A stretch of DNA of 64,000 nucleotides, taken from Phoenix dactylifera. Taxonomy: Eukaryota; Streptophyta; Magnoliopsida; Arecales; Arecaceae. How positions within the stretch are numbered: position 1 is the stretch's first letter; the number at the start of each line of letters is the position of its first letter. A program made the translations under genes and the position numbers. The notes beneath the pieces were generated by a model. The model searched no databases, was not told where the DNA came from, and saw nothing but the letters and a program-made list of their open reading frames with translations. Below are positions 1 to 11,044 of the stretch, piece by piece. The stretch covers positions 2,654,843 through 2,718,842 of the forward strand of contig NC_052401.1 in NCBI RefSeq assembly GCF_009389715.1, given 5' to 3'.

Positions 1-63
1 AAGAAGACTATTAAACAGAAGTGCTTTTACGTAGGCTCATGTTTCTACACGTACTACATTCAC

Positions 64-84
64 GGTGGGTGGGTGGGTGGGTGA

Positions 85-123
<39 letters not shown>
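64..123. repeat. (GGGT)n / (GA)n simple repeat
   Basis: Four runs of GGG separated by single T at 67-81 are followed by about 40 bases of nearly pure GA. The first part fits the G-quadruplex pattern of four G3 tracts with 1-base loops on the + strand. The rest of 1-470 is AT-rich spacer in which I see no gene. Confidence 0.9.
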
Positions 124-124
<1 letters not shown>

Positions 125-720
125 AATTAAAAAAAAAATTTAGCTTTTAGGAAGACATAACAATCTTCATCGCCCATAATAAATTTCTTTATTAGCGTTA
201 TCAATCTATATCATTTTTTCTTTTTTAGGTACAACTATATTATTTTTTATTATTAGTGTGATCCTTTATCAGCCTATATTATTTTTCTTGTATGAAGTAT
301 GTACACAAGTATATGTAGCCCCGAGATATACTGAATATTATGCAACAGAGAAATAAAATCACTATTTTCTCTTTTTTTTCTTTTGTATTTCTCTTCTTCT
401 GTAAATATTTTAACAATTATTAATACTAATTGTGGGATGCGTGTCAAAATGAAGCTGTATGTAGGGTATATTTTAGCTTGTGCATAATAATTTCCTTTCG
501 CAATTACTTCCTGGGCCCTGTTTTAAATTGTGACGACCTGCATAGAGATTAGAGCCCATTATATTTCCTTGCCTAAGACTAGCCCGGCCATGATGAAGCC
601 CAATAGATTTGTTGATTAGGCCTACGTGGGCCATCCGCACTCTTGTTCCAATCTTTTCGTCCCACCGCTCGCCGAGAGCCGCTTCCAGGTTCGACAGTCC
701 GATGTCGGACACGTCCAAAC

Positions 721-882
721 GATACGTGTCTGTCTCTGGACACGTGCAAGCACCTCCATTTAGCTAACTAGCTACGTGGGTGCATAGCTCTATCGGAGCC
801 AGGCCAAAAACTGAAACCGAAACGGACGTGCTAGCTTCCACTTTGTTCGTTGTTGTTTCTTGACCCAATTCTAGACGCAGAG
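721..882 (+). promoter_or_regulatory. ABRE/G-box promoter of the LEA-like gene
   Basis: A palindromic G-box CACGTG lies at 741-746 and a second ACGT core, TACGTGGG, at 773-780, about 110-140 bases before the ATG. Paired ABRE-type elements are typical of ABA- and seed-responsive genes, which fits the LEA-like protein downstream. Presence of the motifs is seen directly; their use is inferred. Confidence 0.5.
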
Positions 883-2273
883 ATGATGAACCTCCTGGCG
901 TTGGGCCTCCTCATCTCCTCCCTCGCCGCCGCCGGCGTATGGTCGCCCCCGCCGGAGCCACCCAAGCCCCGTCACCCGACACTCTCGTCCGAGAAGGCCA
1001 CCGCCTCATCGTCGTCGAGTACGAACGCCATGTCCCCTCTGACCACTCCCGCCTTCCGAAACCGCCCATCACCTCATTGAAAAAGCGAAGGAAAAGTTCC
1101 AAGAGGCTTCCTCCCATCTCCCAACGTTGGCCAGGGCCTCCACTCCCACCACCCAATCCCATTCCACTAAGGATAAGATATGCGATGCCTATGGCACCTG
1201 CAAGGATAAGCTATCCAACCTGGTTGGCAGGAGCAAGGATAAGGTCGCCGAAAAAGCTTCCAAGCTTGAGGAGACTGCAAAGGACACCAAAATGTCATGG
1301 ACAGGAGCAGGGACATCGCCGGGGCCAAGGCCTCGGAACTCAAGGATACCGCGAAGGACACCGTCAAGAAAACAGTGGACTCATGCAAGGAAGCTGGGCA
1401 GGACATGGTTGGAAATATATCAAGCATTTCCGAGAAGGTGGTGAACGAGACCGAGGCAGCGGCGGCGGCAGCTAGCGAGCTGCGGCGGAACCTGACCGAT
1501 ATAATTCAGCGAGCTCGGGATGTGGCCTATGATGCGATTGTGTACGTCGGGGCGCCGGAGACGGCGAGCACGCGGCGGCGGCGGGCGCAGCTGCTTGGGT
1601 TTGCTACTGCGTACGGGACGTGTGTGGGGACCTTCGTGTCGAGCCATGTGCTCGCCGCGGCGCTGCCGAGGCAGCAGTTTGGGCTGATGCAGAGCAAGTT
1701 GTATCCGGTGTACTTCCGCGTGGTGGCTTACGGCGTCGGAGTTGCATGGCTTGCACACTTCTTTGGGCAGGGCCGGGGGGCGGTGGCAGAGCGGTTGCAG
1801 GGCTACAATTTGCTAGGATCCTTTGTGCTGGTCTTGGCGAACATGCTCTTCCTGGAGCCTAAGGCCACGAAGGTTGGCTATCATATAGTACTAGAGGATT
1901 CTTTCTCTTTTTTGTCCAGATTGTTATAGTTTCTAATTATTTAGTTGGTTCAAATTACTTCGTAGGCTATGTTCGAAAGGATGAAGGTGATGAAGGAAGA
2001 AGGAAGGGGAAGGGACATGGCGGACGTGCTCGTTGAGCCGGCGTCGGCGACGGCTACCACGACTACTGCTGCCGCCACGCCGACGAGCACGGCGTTTGGG
2101 GTGGCGAGGACTACGGTGACGGTGGACCAGGAGGTGGTGAAGAGTAGAATGGTGAAGCTGAATAAGAGACTGAAGATGCTCAACAACTACTCATCCTTCC
2201 TCAATGTTTTGACTCTCATGGGTCTCACCTGGCACCTGGTGCACCTGCCCATCGGGTGCAAACTAGTTGTTAA
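883..2273 (+). CDS. LEA/TMEM205-like (DUF4149) protein, frame broken
   Basis: The product looks like the plant family with an N-terminal signal-anchor, a LEA-type Lys/Ala-rich coiled middle and a C-terminal DUF4149 (TMEM205-like) membrane domain, as in Arabidopsis At1g72100. Exon 1 is 883-1872 and exon 2 starts at 1966 after a phase-0 intron. The start MMNLLALGLL is the family start. Homologous residues occur in successive frames: signal segment in frame 1, DTLVREGHRLIVVEYE in frame 3, KDKLSNLVGRSKDK in frame 2, then frame 1 from about 1297 through the membrane domain. The frame changes near 967-980, 1045-1075 and 1290-1300. A fourth change near 2245-2250 would give the expected C-terminus HRVQTSC with stop at 2271-2273; without it the frame runs on to 2421. 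The gene is therefore either a recent pseudogene or carries sequencing indels; splice sites and nearly all residues are kept, which favours error. Confidence 0.65.
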
Positions 2274-2730
2274 AGGCAGGACATGCTTAAGTTGTGTGGT
2301 TTGCTTTGTGATGGTGGGCTGTTTCTCCCTGGCGAAATTTAATACTGGCTTTGTTATACGTTGCAATTTGACATGTTACCGGCTTTGTGTTGTTGTGTGG
2401 TCCGTTCCATCCCTTCTCTAACTAAAATATTAGTTTTACGATGGGTAAATTAATTATCGACTTACGTAAACTGTAAGCATTGCATCGAGGTACCGAGATA
2501 TTCCCTTAATTTGGGTTTCATGGCCACAACGGTCAACAGGGAGCTTTATGAAAATATAATGATAAGTTTTGGTATGTTGGCCAAATCAGTACATTCATTA
2601 TAAGCAAAATATGCAGATAAAATTTTGATACGTGCCACGATACAAGAGGAAGAAAAGAATAAAATGTCAACAGTGGGAGGAGATAGTAGAATGGCAATGG
2701 ATATATAGAGAGAGAAGAGCCATCTTTCGA

Positions 2731-3370
2731 GATCGAAGTCTCATTTGGCAGAGTTATTTTAATTTGTCAAAAAGTTAAAAATATTTACTTGAGAGAAGCT
2801 CCAAATGTAACTTCTTTGGATAAGTACTTTTAACATGCATTTTAGATTTATAATTTTTTTAAGACCAAAATATCTATGACAAAATCATATAATTGCAGAA
2901 AATATCCCTTCATATCATAATGCATGAAGAAAAAAAAAAAACCGGCTTTGCTTTCTTCCTTGCCACATTATCAAAGTATTTTTTCTTTTTTCATTTATTT
3001 ATCCATCATTCTAAACAAAAACATTAGAAAAAAAATCATAAAATCTTACTTTTGCAAGTATGATTGTGTGCCCTATATTTCTTCCAAAAATTAGTTTCTA
3101 AAAATTATATCAATAAAAAATAATATATAATAAATATTATCAAAATTATTAACTATATATTATTAAATAATATATAATAGTTATAATATATAATATTGTT
3201 ATTATTATATATATTTTTTATGTATTTTAAATATCTTTTTCTTATAGTTATTTTGTTATTCTAAAAGTATTTTTTTAATTATTTATCAAATACATATTAA
3301 AATTTAGAGTGCTTTAAAAAATATATTAAAATAATAAATATTTTTTTATAAACTTCTGCTCCACAAAAAA
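2731..3370. mobile_element. AT-rich MITE-like relic (Tourist type)
   Basis: An extremely AT-rich stretch whose right part (about 3250-3360, with ATTTATCAAATACAT and a series of A/T runs) matches the right part of the MITE at 30858-31581. Clear terminal inverted repeats and target duplication are no longer visible, so ends are approximate. The remaining DNA from 2421 to 3660 holds no gene that I can see; the GC-rich part from about 3400 is promoter and leader of the NFU gene. Confidence 0.45.
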
Positions 3371-3664
3371 AAAATGATCTATGAAAGTTCTAGTGCGAAC
3401 GGCTCCGCCAAAGTGGGCTGAGCGTTCCAACCAGCCGGGCCGCTGACAATTAGAAAAAGGAACCGCCTAGAAGATGGGATGGTGGCCGTAACCATATATT
3501 GCCGCTTGAATTGAGAGGGCGATTTCCAGTCCCCCCCACTCGTTTGACGCCGCCCTCGTCACCTGCGTATCGTCGTTGTAGCGTGCTGAGTAGCTCGTCA
3601 GCCCTGCCGTCCTTTCCTTGAGAGAAGCCTCACGCAAGGAAGATCGAGAAATCGAGAGCTTTTA

Positions 3665-6600
3665 ATGATGCAATCCGTGGTGTTAAATCCTTCTCCTTTT
3701 CTGCCGATCTCAGCAGCCCCGGAACCTCCTCCCTCCTTCTATCCCTCTTCTCTTCCCTCCGCCTTCTTTCCGCTCCGACCTGTCTCCTCCAAGGTCTCTC
3801 TCTCGCCCCTCCCTCCTCACCCCTGATTCCAAGGAGAAATTTCTAGTAATCTCTTTAATCTGATTTTATTTCGTGTATTGTTGTAATTGTTCTGTGAATC
3901 GCAGGATTCGGGCTTCAGGGGAAGGAGGAGTAGGGTCGGGACTTCTTCACGTTCCGCTCTTCGGAGGGTTCCCAGATCCCGAACGCGGTGGCACGGGAGC
4001 CTCTCACTTCAATTCATGTCTTGTCTTTAGATTATTGGACTTTATTCGTTTCGTAAAGTAGGGTTTTGGGGGGTTCCTTCTCTGTTTCTAATCTTACAAA
4101 ACACCGGAGTTCTCTATCAGGATTCATTATTTGCAAGATAGCTTAGTCTATGGATAATTTTGATTTGGATTTATTTCCTTTTATTGCATCGTAAACGTAC
4201 TGTTTGTCGGGAGATGTGGAAGGGAGGATCTCGTATTCTCTCAGTTGGGTGGCTGTTGATTTGACTAGTTCCATAAATCTTGTCTCTGTGCTTGTCTTTC
4301 ATAACTGGTTAGTAGCTGCTAATATATACATGTGATCAGAGAATGGATTTAAAGTTGAAGTTACCGATGAATTGCTTCTAAGTAGACGGGTCTTAGAGGT
4401 TAATTATATAAATAAACCATATCACGTCGAACAGAAACAATGGATTATATAAACCAATAGTTTATGAGTATGGTATTCTGTTTTGTAATATCCATTTGAG
4501 TCAGACAGAAAGATGTGGCTAATACGAAGAAGTAGGGATAATAGATGAGAATCTACTCAACTGATGGTCTTGATTACAGGAAGGATGGCGCATGTCCGTA
4601 GTGTCCCATTATTGCATGCCTATAAAACCTAATTGCAACTCTCCATCTCTTCAAATGGTGATAGTTTTGGTTTTACTATTTGGATTGGCATGGTGGACAA
4701 AGCAAAAGATGGATGCACCAAAAGATGAGCATAGAAGGTGTTGTGGTGGATAATTGTAAGTACAAAAACATGGAGTTGGAATTAATTCAGTAAAGAAGAC
4801 TTACAAGCTGTGTCATCACATTTTTAAGTGATGAAGGGTCCTATGAACTGGTACCTTCACTTCATATCCATTTTGTTCTTGAGAAATTTTCAGAGAAGAT
4901 ATTTGATTTGTTTTATTTGATTCATTCCCTTTGTTAAGATAAAACTCTAACCTAACCGGCGAGGGCAAGGAGTGTGAATTCTCTATGCCTGCTTTCCTGT
5001 TACATTCTATGTTTCGCGGCTCTCATTGGTCCATGTCGAAGCCGCGTTTCTTTGTTAGGCCCCACCAGCCTCCGGTCTAATGCTTGCAAACATCATCCTT
5101 TCTCCCATCAAAAAAATTGAAAAAGAAAATAAAAGAGAAACAAAGAGACAAGAAGGGTAAGAGCATGACACTGATTTGAGGGGGGCTTCTCCGCACAGCC
5201 GTCTCTCCGATTGCCGATCATCCTCCTTTGCCACTATTCAACTATCGGCAATGCAGTAGTCAGAAATGTGGAGCTTTTGTGGTGGTGAGGTAGGCCTCGG
5301 CATGGTTGAGGTGGCCCTGGCAGCAAAAGGTCTTCATTGATGCATGTAGTGATGTGGTTGACGAGGCTGTGGGTGGCGACATGGATGAAGATGGAGTTAG
5401 TGAAGTCAAAGCTGGAGGCCTCAATGAGGGAGTTGGGGAGGGTATGATTGGAGAAGGCATTGAGGTAGAGGTTATGGAAGCACATGTGGTCGAAAAGCTA
5501 GAGGGCGAGCTTGGGTTTGCCAGCGATGTCATAGCTGGTGATGTGGGACTCATAGAGGTGGAAGATGGAAGACAACGAGGCATTGTAGGTAGTGCAAGGG
5601 TGGCATTGGTAGGGTTGGTGGCCAAACTAGTCAAAGAAGCAGAGGCAAAGGTAGAGGAGTGGGGCAAAGGGCCTGATAATGGTTAGTTGGGGGCAGTGGC
5701 GGAGTGTATGGAGAATGAATGACTTGGGGAGAGGAGGCGGAGGCAGGAGAGGGTGGCATTGAGGGAGGGATTGTTAGGGGCGCCGAGGTAGAATTGATCC
5801 CTCACAACAGGTGAAGATCTAGGAGGGATTGAAGCTAGGCTTGGGGTTAGGGTTCAAGTCGAGCAAGGGGGCAAAGGGAAGAGGGGTGGCTGACGTGAAG
5901 GGGAGGAGAGGGAGAGATCTGAATCTAAATCTAAATCTTCTAAAAAGGAGACTTGAGGAGGGGAGCAGGCAGAGTTGCTAGTGGCCTATGTCTCCTTGTC
6001 GGAGAGAGACACCACTAACCATCCTCACTGGAGACCCCACCAAGCTCCCATAGCCTCCATGATCTTGGGTAACTTGGGACTTTGATAGAGTTCGAGAGGG
6101 CGGCCGAGGAGGATGATCGTTGATTGAGAGATAGCCGTTGCCTTGCCTCATTCTTTTTTATTCAATTTTTTTTCTCTGTTTTAACAGGAGAAAGACCCCA
6201 TTTGCAAGCATTAGATGGGAGGCTGGTGGGACCAACAAAGATATATGGCTTTGATGTGGACCAATGGGAGTCATATAAAGCAGAAAGTAAAGAGAAATGG
6301 ACACAAAGAATCCAAGCTCAAGGGCAAGTATCCTTTTTGAAGATCCTCTAGATATAGGACTAAATGACAAGCTAGGGTATATAATAATTGGACAAAGAAA
6401 TGCTGCTTATAGCTATGGTTAAGAAAGAACCAAGATCTCTTGGTGTTATGAGCAGTGGTTGGACAATGCTACTAGCTTAAGGCTTCTGAAGTAGTTACTT
6501 GTCTTAAGCACCCAAAAATAATTATTGTTCCACTCCTTTGAGATGCAGTAATGATTCATTGAAACCCAAGTGAGAAAAGAGGGGAAGAAAGTATTGTTTT

Positions 6601-9600
6601 AAGGAGCAGGCACTTGAACTGCCTGGCTGGTAGTCCTTCGACCACCCTACTTAGGGCCCAACTATGTATGGTCCGATGGTCTGGCGGGTATCTAAGCAGC
6701 CCATTTAGGTCTGAGTAGTGTAGAAGGGTCTTGGATGGTATATTTTGGCTAGATTTTGGCTTTGGGTGTGTTGGCCAAACAAATTATAACCCCATTTCTT
6801 TCTCATAGGTGTTCAAACATCTTAGCTATAGACTATAAATTTGATTGATTTCTTCTTACTATTTTGTTTTAAATATTATGTGTCATTTGGTAGATTTGCT
6901 TGTTGCAGTAACTTAAGTTATGGACTATTTTTATTAATTAATATTATTGGATAATATTATTGATTTTTTAATGTAACGAGTTAACATGTCCATGTTACAC
7001 TTACCTATGTTTTTTTTTCTTTAACTCCTTTAATTTATTTTGATATTCTATTTATTTTTCTATGTATCTGTCTTTTGCTAAGCAATATGCAGTCCCATGA
7101 CTGCAAACATCGTGCAACCACCTTTAAAATACTGTAAGAAAGTTTTGCCCACCCCATCAAGGGCATGAAAAAAGGTGTGTTCTCGAGAGAAAGAAAAATA
7201 AGTGAATTTATACTATGATAAATAAGAATTCAAGTCATCTACTCCCGAAGGACACTTCTATAGTTCTATTCAACATATAAGAGCTGATCCCTCGTCCTGT
7301 GTATGTCAAGAAAAGAGAGACTGGAGAGTTGGGACCATGGTTCTTTTGGTTCAAGTGGATATTGTATTTGGATTCCTAGGAATTCACAAAAACGAACCTG
7401 ACATGTTTGATTTTCTGGCAACATCCAATTTCCCTATCTTTAATGAGGTATGCTAAGAAGCATGCTTTGAAGGGACTTGAAACCCGTAAAACTGTAATTG
7501 ATATGGAACTGAAACTGAACCCAACTTTTCAAGCAAGCATCTTCCAATTAGCCAATTAGCAAATGTCTTAAGTTTCAGCATGGGCTACAAAGTATGTTTC
7601 TGGCAATTTTTTCGCAAGGCTGTTATAATATATACTGGTTTTTTATTTTGTTTTCCCTGAATAAATTTGTGATGTCATTCTTCTTTGTTCCTTGCTGCAG
7701 TGGTCAAAGCTATCGCTACTCCTAATCCAGTAGTGGAATTGCCACTAACTGCAGAAAATGTCGAATCAATTTTAGATGAAGTGCGACCATATCTTATTGC
7801 AGATGGAGGAAATGTCGCACTACATGAGATTGATGGAAATGTTGTAAGATTGAAATTACAAGGAGCATGTGGATCATGTCCAAGTTCTGTTATGACAATG
7901 AAGATGGGCATTGAGCGCCGCTTGATGGAGAAAATTCCAGAAATAGTTGCAGTTGAATCCATTAATGATGAGGAAGCAGGGCTTGAGCTGAATGCCGAAA
8001 ACATCGAGAAGGTAACATTTACATGGTAGCAGTTCTTTCCTTACAATTATTTTTCTTTGAAAATTTACTGCCTTCCATAATTTGCTTTTCATTTTCTTCC
8101 AATTATACTTGTGGTGTGGTCAGAGTCTCTTTTTTGCTGGCTGACGTGGGTGGGGGATTGTTGTACTTTTGTTTTTTAGTTCTATCCCCTCTTTGGCTCA
8201 TGGTGGGGCCCACCATTTATGTTATCATTTGCTGAGGGGACTGGCAAGTGCTTTCACTGATTTCCAGTATCTTTTTTTGTTTCTTGTAGATTCAATATTA
8301 AGAGATGGGTCAGGTATAACTCACTGGGTATGGATACAGTCTAGATATGCGATACCAATTCTATGAGGTTGCCTTGATTTAGATTGCCATCCAATTTCCA
8401 TTATTTGCAGTACCTACTTCTTAAATAGGGTCAACTGTAACATGGTGCAGATATTGAAGTAGCATCTATTTTCGAAGCGTCAATAATACTAATCCTGACA
8501 TAAAATGCCTTAAAAAAGTTGAAAAATTCTGAATGAGTCACTTGTTAACAAGTAATAATTCCCATTCAAATTTTTTCAGCCGCTTTTTGACTGCACTAAG
8601 CTGGCATGGTCGTACACTCATGTTGATTCATGGCCACCACCCCATATGAGTCCTAAATGTTAGGGAGATGGTGTGGGTCTGGCTTTTGTCATAAGTGGTT
8701 GAATCAAGCATTGCCTCAATTTCCATGACCAGCCATGTCAATATATAAGATTCAAGTTTTACATTATAAATCAAACCTAACAAAAGAGAAATGTTTTAGG
8801 AATTATAATCAGCACAAGGTCTTCAGACATACAGTGTCCTATTAATGAACCAAAATTATCCAATAAAGTTCATAAAAAAAAAAGTGTCCAGCAAAAATTT
8901 ATAACAAAAGCATCTCATGCACCAGTAGTCTTGTCATACTAAAACTCCAGTGAAGTACTTTGGTGACAAAAATATTTGAGCCTTCACCCTTGGGAAAGAA
9001 TTTAAAAAAAGGGGCTGAATGTCAAAATGTGTTCGCTTACATCCCTAATATATTCACATCACATTAATAAGTTTTGATTACAAGCCTCTTGTTAGACCTA
9101 GATAATCACTCTATTCCTGGGCATGGCAGGACACTTATATTCAACTTCTTACACAGCATAGATTCTCATACCATATCAATTTGATTTTGACCTAATTTTA
9201 TGATGGTTTCATAAAAAGGCATCTTTCCTGATAGTCTTGCACATGCATTTACTTTCCATTTTTTTCCTATCCTCTTTCTAATAAATGTAATTATCATCTA
9301 TATCATTAATTATATTTAATGACGACAAAAAGGTAAATAATCTTCATCTGCATCAAAATCCCTAAGCCCATTTCTGTACTTCATCTGTACAATTTTGCAT
9401 TTGGCCACCTTAAGTCCCAGGAGCCTACATGATGTAGGCACATTGCTCCTTTATTATTTGCTAACCAATTAATGATGTGGAAGCTAAAACTTTGATGCTC
9501 ATCTTTTGCCCCATATCAGGTACTTGATGAGATCCGGCCATACCTCAGTGGAACTGGTGGTGGTGAACTTGAGCTTGTCAGCATTGAAGAGCCAATTGTG

Positions 9601-9708
9601 AAAATTCGACTTTCGGGCCCAGCTGCTGGGGTTATGACTGTTCGAGTGGCACTAACACAGAAGCTTCGAGAAAAGATTCCTGCCATAGCAGCAGTTCAAC
9701 TGCTGTGA
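3665..9708 (+). CDS. NFU2: NifU-like Fe-S scaffold protein, plastid (NFU2 type)
   Basis: Scaffold that carries a 4Fe-4S cluster to plastid apoproteins such as photosystem I subunits. Exons: 3665-3793 (Ser/Pro-rich transit peptide, [12 protein letters not shown]), 3905 to about 3929 (basic end of the transit peptide, RRR-rich), 7701-8011 and 9520-9708. Exon 3 holds the first NifU C-terminal domain with the cluster-binding CGSC motif; exon 4 holds the second, degenerate domain without cysteines (SGPAAGV), ending AAVQLL. This two-domain plan is diagnostic of NFU1-3 of plastids. Exon 3 begins in phase 1, so exon 2 must end one base into a codon; donors at 3930 (GTAGGG) or 3951 (GTTCCG) satisfy this, and neither is strong. 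The longest open frame of exon 2 runs to a stop near 4020. The exon 2 end is the one uncertain point; domains are intact. Confidence 0.88.
3951..7700 (+). other. Large intron 2 of the NFU gene
   Basis: About 3.7 kb separate the transit-peptide exon from the first NifU domain. The stretch is AT-rich non-coding DNA except for an antisense PPR relic at 5240-5980. A region near 6600-6740 has the look of a dispersed repeat (mixed GC, no frame), but I cannot name it. Intron 3 (8012-9519) shows nothing notable. Confidence 0.6.
5240..5980 (-). pseudogene. PPR protein relic, antisense in NFU intron
   Basis: On the minus strand, shifting frames give PPR-like strings: [19 protein letters not shown] (near 5750), KPKLALxLFDHM with FHNLY (near 5500), and THSLVN followed in another frame by [11 protein letters not shown] (near 5340). 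The last resembles the THSLVN-MYAKCGxLxxA helix pair of plant PPR proteins. Several frame changes and stops are needed, so no protein is made. Family assignment is by motif reading only; it could also be another helical repeat gene. Confidence 0.42.
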
Positions 9709-10880
9709 TGCCATAGAAAGGATCCCTGCAAATGCATCAGTTTCAGCTCTTATAATACCCAAGAAAAGATCCTTGTTGTTGCAGCAGACAGCTCTTAAAA
9801 TACCTGGCGGCAAAGAACACTTTGTTATGCCTTTTCTCATAGCCTCGTGTTAAACTTTTGTACAGACAATAATTCTGCCAAATGCAAAAATTTTATAGTA
9901 GTTTACTATTTCAAATGCTTAGTGGAAGGCATGTATTATCTGCAATTCATTTGGAAATAAAATGGTACCATTTTTAAATATGAGTTGCTGCATTCCATTC
10001 TCCAAGTGAGCATGCCAATGAAAAGAACAAACATGGACTGTGGCAGACAAATGCAGTGATATAAATGCCAAGTGGCTATGAATAATCTCAGGAATCAACC
10101 TATTGTTTTGCAGGATTGGTAACTGAGAACAGTTATGCAATAAATTTTTTAGATATCTACCCATCTTATCTTCTCTTGGCATATTTTTTTTATCTATGAA
10201 GCTTTTTTTGTCAACTAGTTTTTGTAAATTGCTGAGCAAAATGATCAGTGGATGACTAAGCTTCTGCAAGTTGGAAAAAATAAAGTTCAGCCTATTTGGA
10301 TAAAGATATTATTTTTATTAATGAGTGAAGCCACTTGATGAAGTCATTCACAGAGTGGAATGAAACCATTCCAGCCCAAGCTGGATTACTTGTTGAAAAT
10401 TCAAACCCTCCTCTGAATGGCTCATTACTAATAGATAGAAGTTCTTAAAAAGAGAAGTAAAAGAGAGAAGAAAAATTCATGGCTCGGATGCCATTCTTTT
10501 GCTTCCCTGCTATTTTTCCTACTTGCTTTTGGTTGATGAGCTTTACTCCATGCCAAAAAAACATGGCATAACAAAGGAGCAAGCTCATCAGAGATGGCAA
10601 AAAATTTTCTAGAGAAGCAACATTAGCCCTTGCACCACAGCCTCATCACCTGTTGCCCAACTACCATCCCTTCTTTTGCTTTACAAAGTGGCTCTCAATT
10701 CTCATCAGCCATAACCATCCTCTTAATAACCCAACCAAAATCATGCTATTTTTTTGCTAATTTATTTGACTCTTTCTAAGCTATAGGCCACCGTGGTTTT
10801 GAAAACGGGTTCGAACTGGCCGGTTTGACAGAACCCGCAAAGCCTTCCCGGTTCGCACGAACCGGACGGTTTAGGTTGTG
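9709..10880. other. NFU 3' UTR and spacer
   Basis: The first 200 bases are probably the NFU 3' UTR, with AATAAA-like signals near 9955. The rest is AT-rich spacer without a credible gene. At 10795-10880 a cluster of CCGGTTCGAAC-like words (gaaccgg, ggttcg, accggac) forms imperfect inverted pairs and resembles in composition the foldback element at 46966. Confidence 0.5.
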
Positions 10881-10899
10881 TTAAAATACCCACCAAATT

Positions 10900-11044
10900 C
10901 GGGGGGCTAAGAATTGGGGCTTTCTTTCGATCTCTCCACTCCACGATTCCACGCTCTGGGGCCCAGGAGCCAAGTCTCTTCCTCGACGCTCCACCGTCCG
11001 CTGCACCTCCATCTCCGGTGGCGCCTGCCGGCCACCGAAACCCG
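10900..11044 (+). other. Probable non-coding first exon of the FAM32A-like gene
   Basis: A CT- and GC-rich segment ends at 11044 with CCCG followed by GTACGG, a usable donor. The coding exon at 15441 starts with an acceptor (CTTTTAG) and 7 bases before the ATG, so an upstream leader exon is required. This is the only leader-like sequence I can see upstream, but the connection is inference. Confidence 0.4.
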
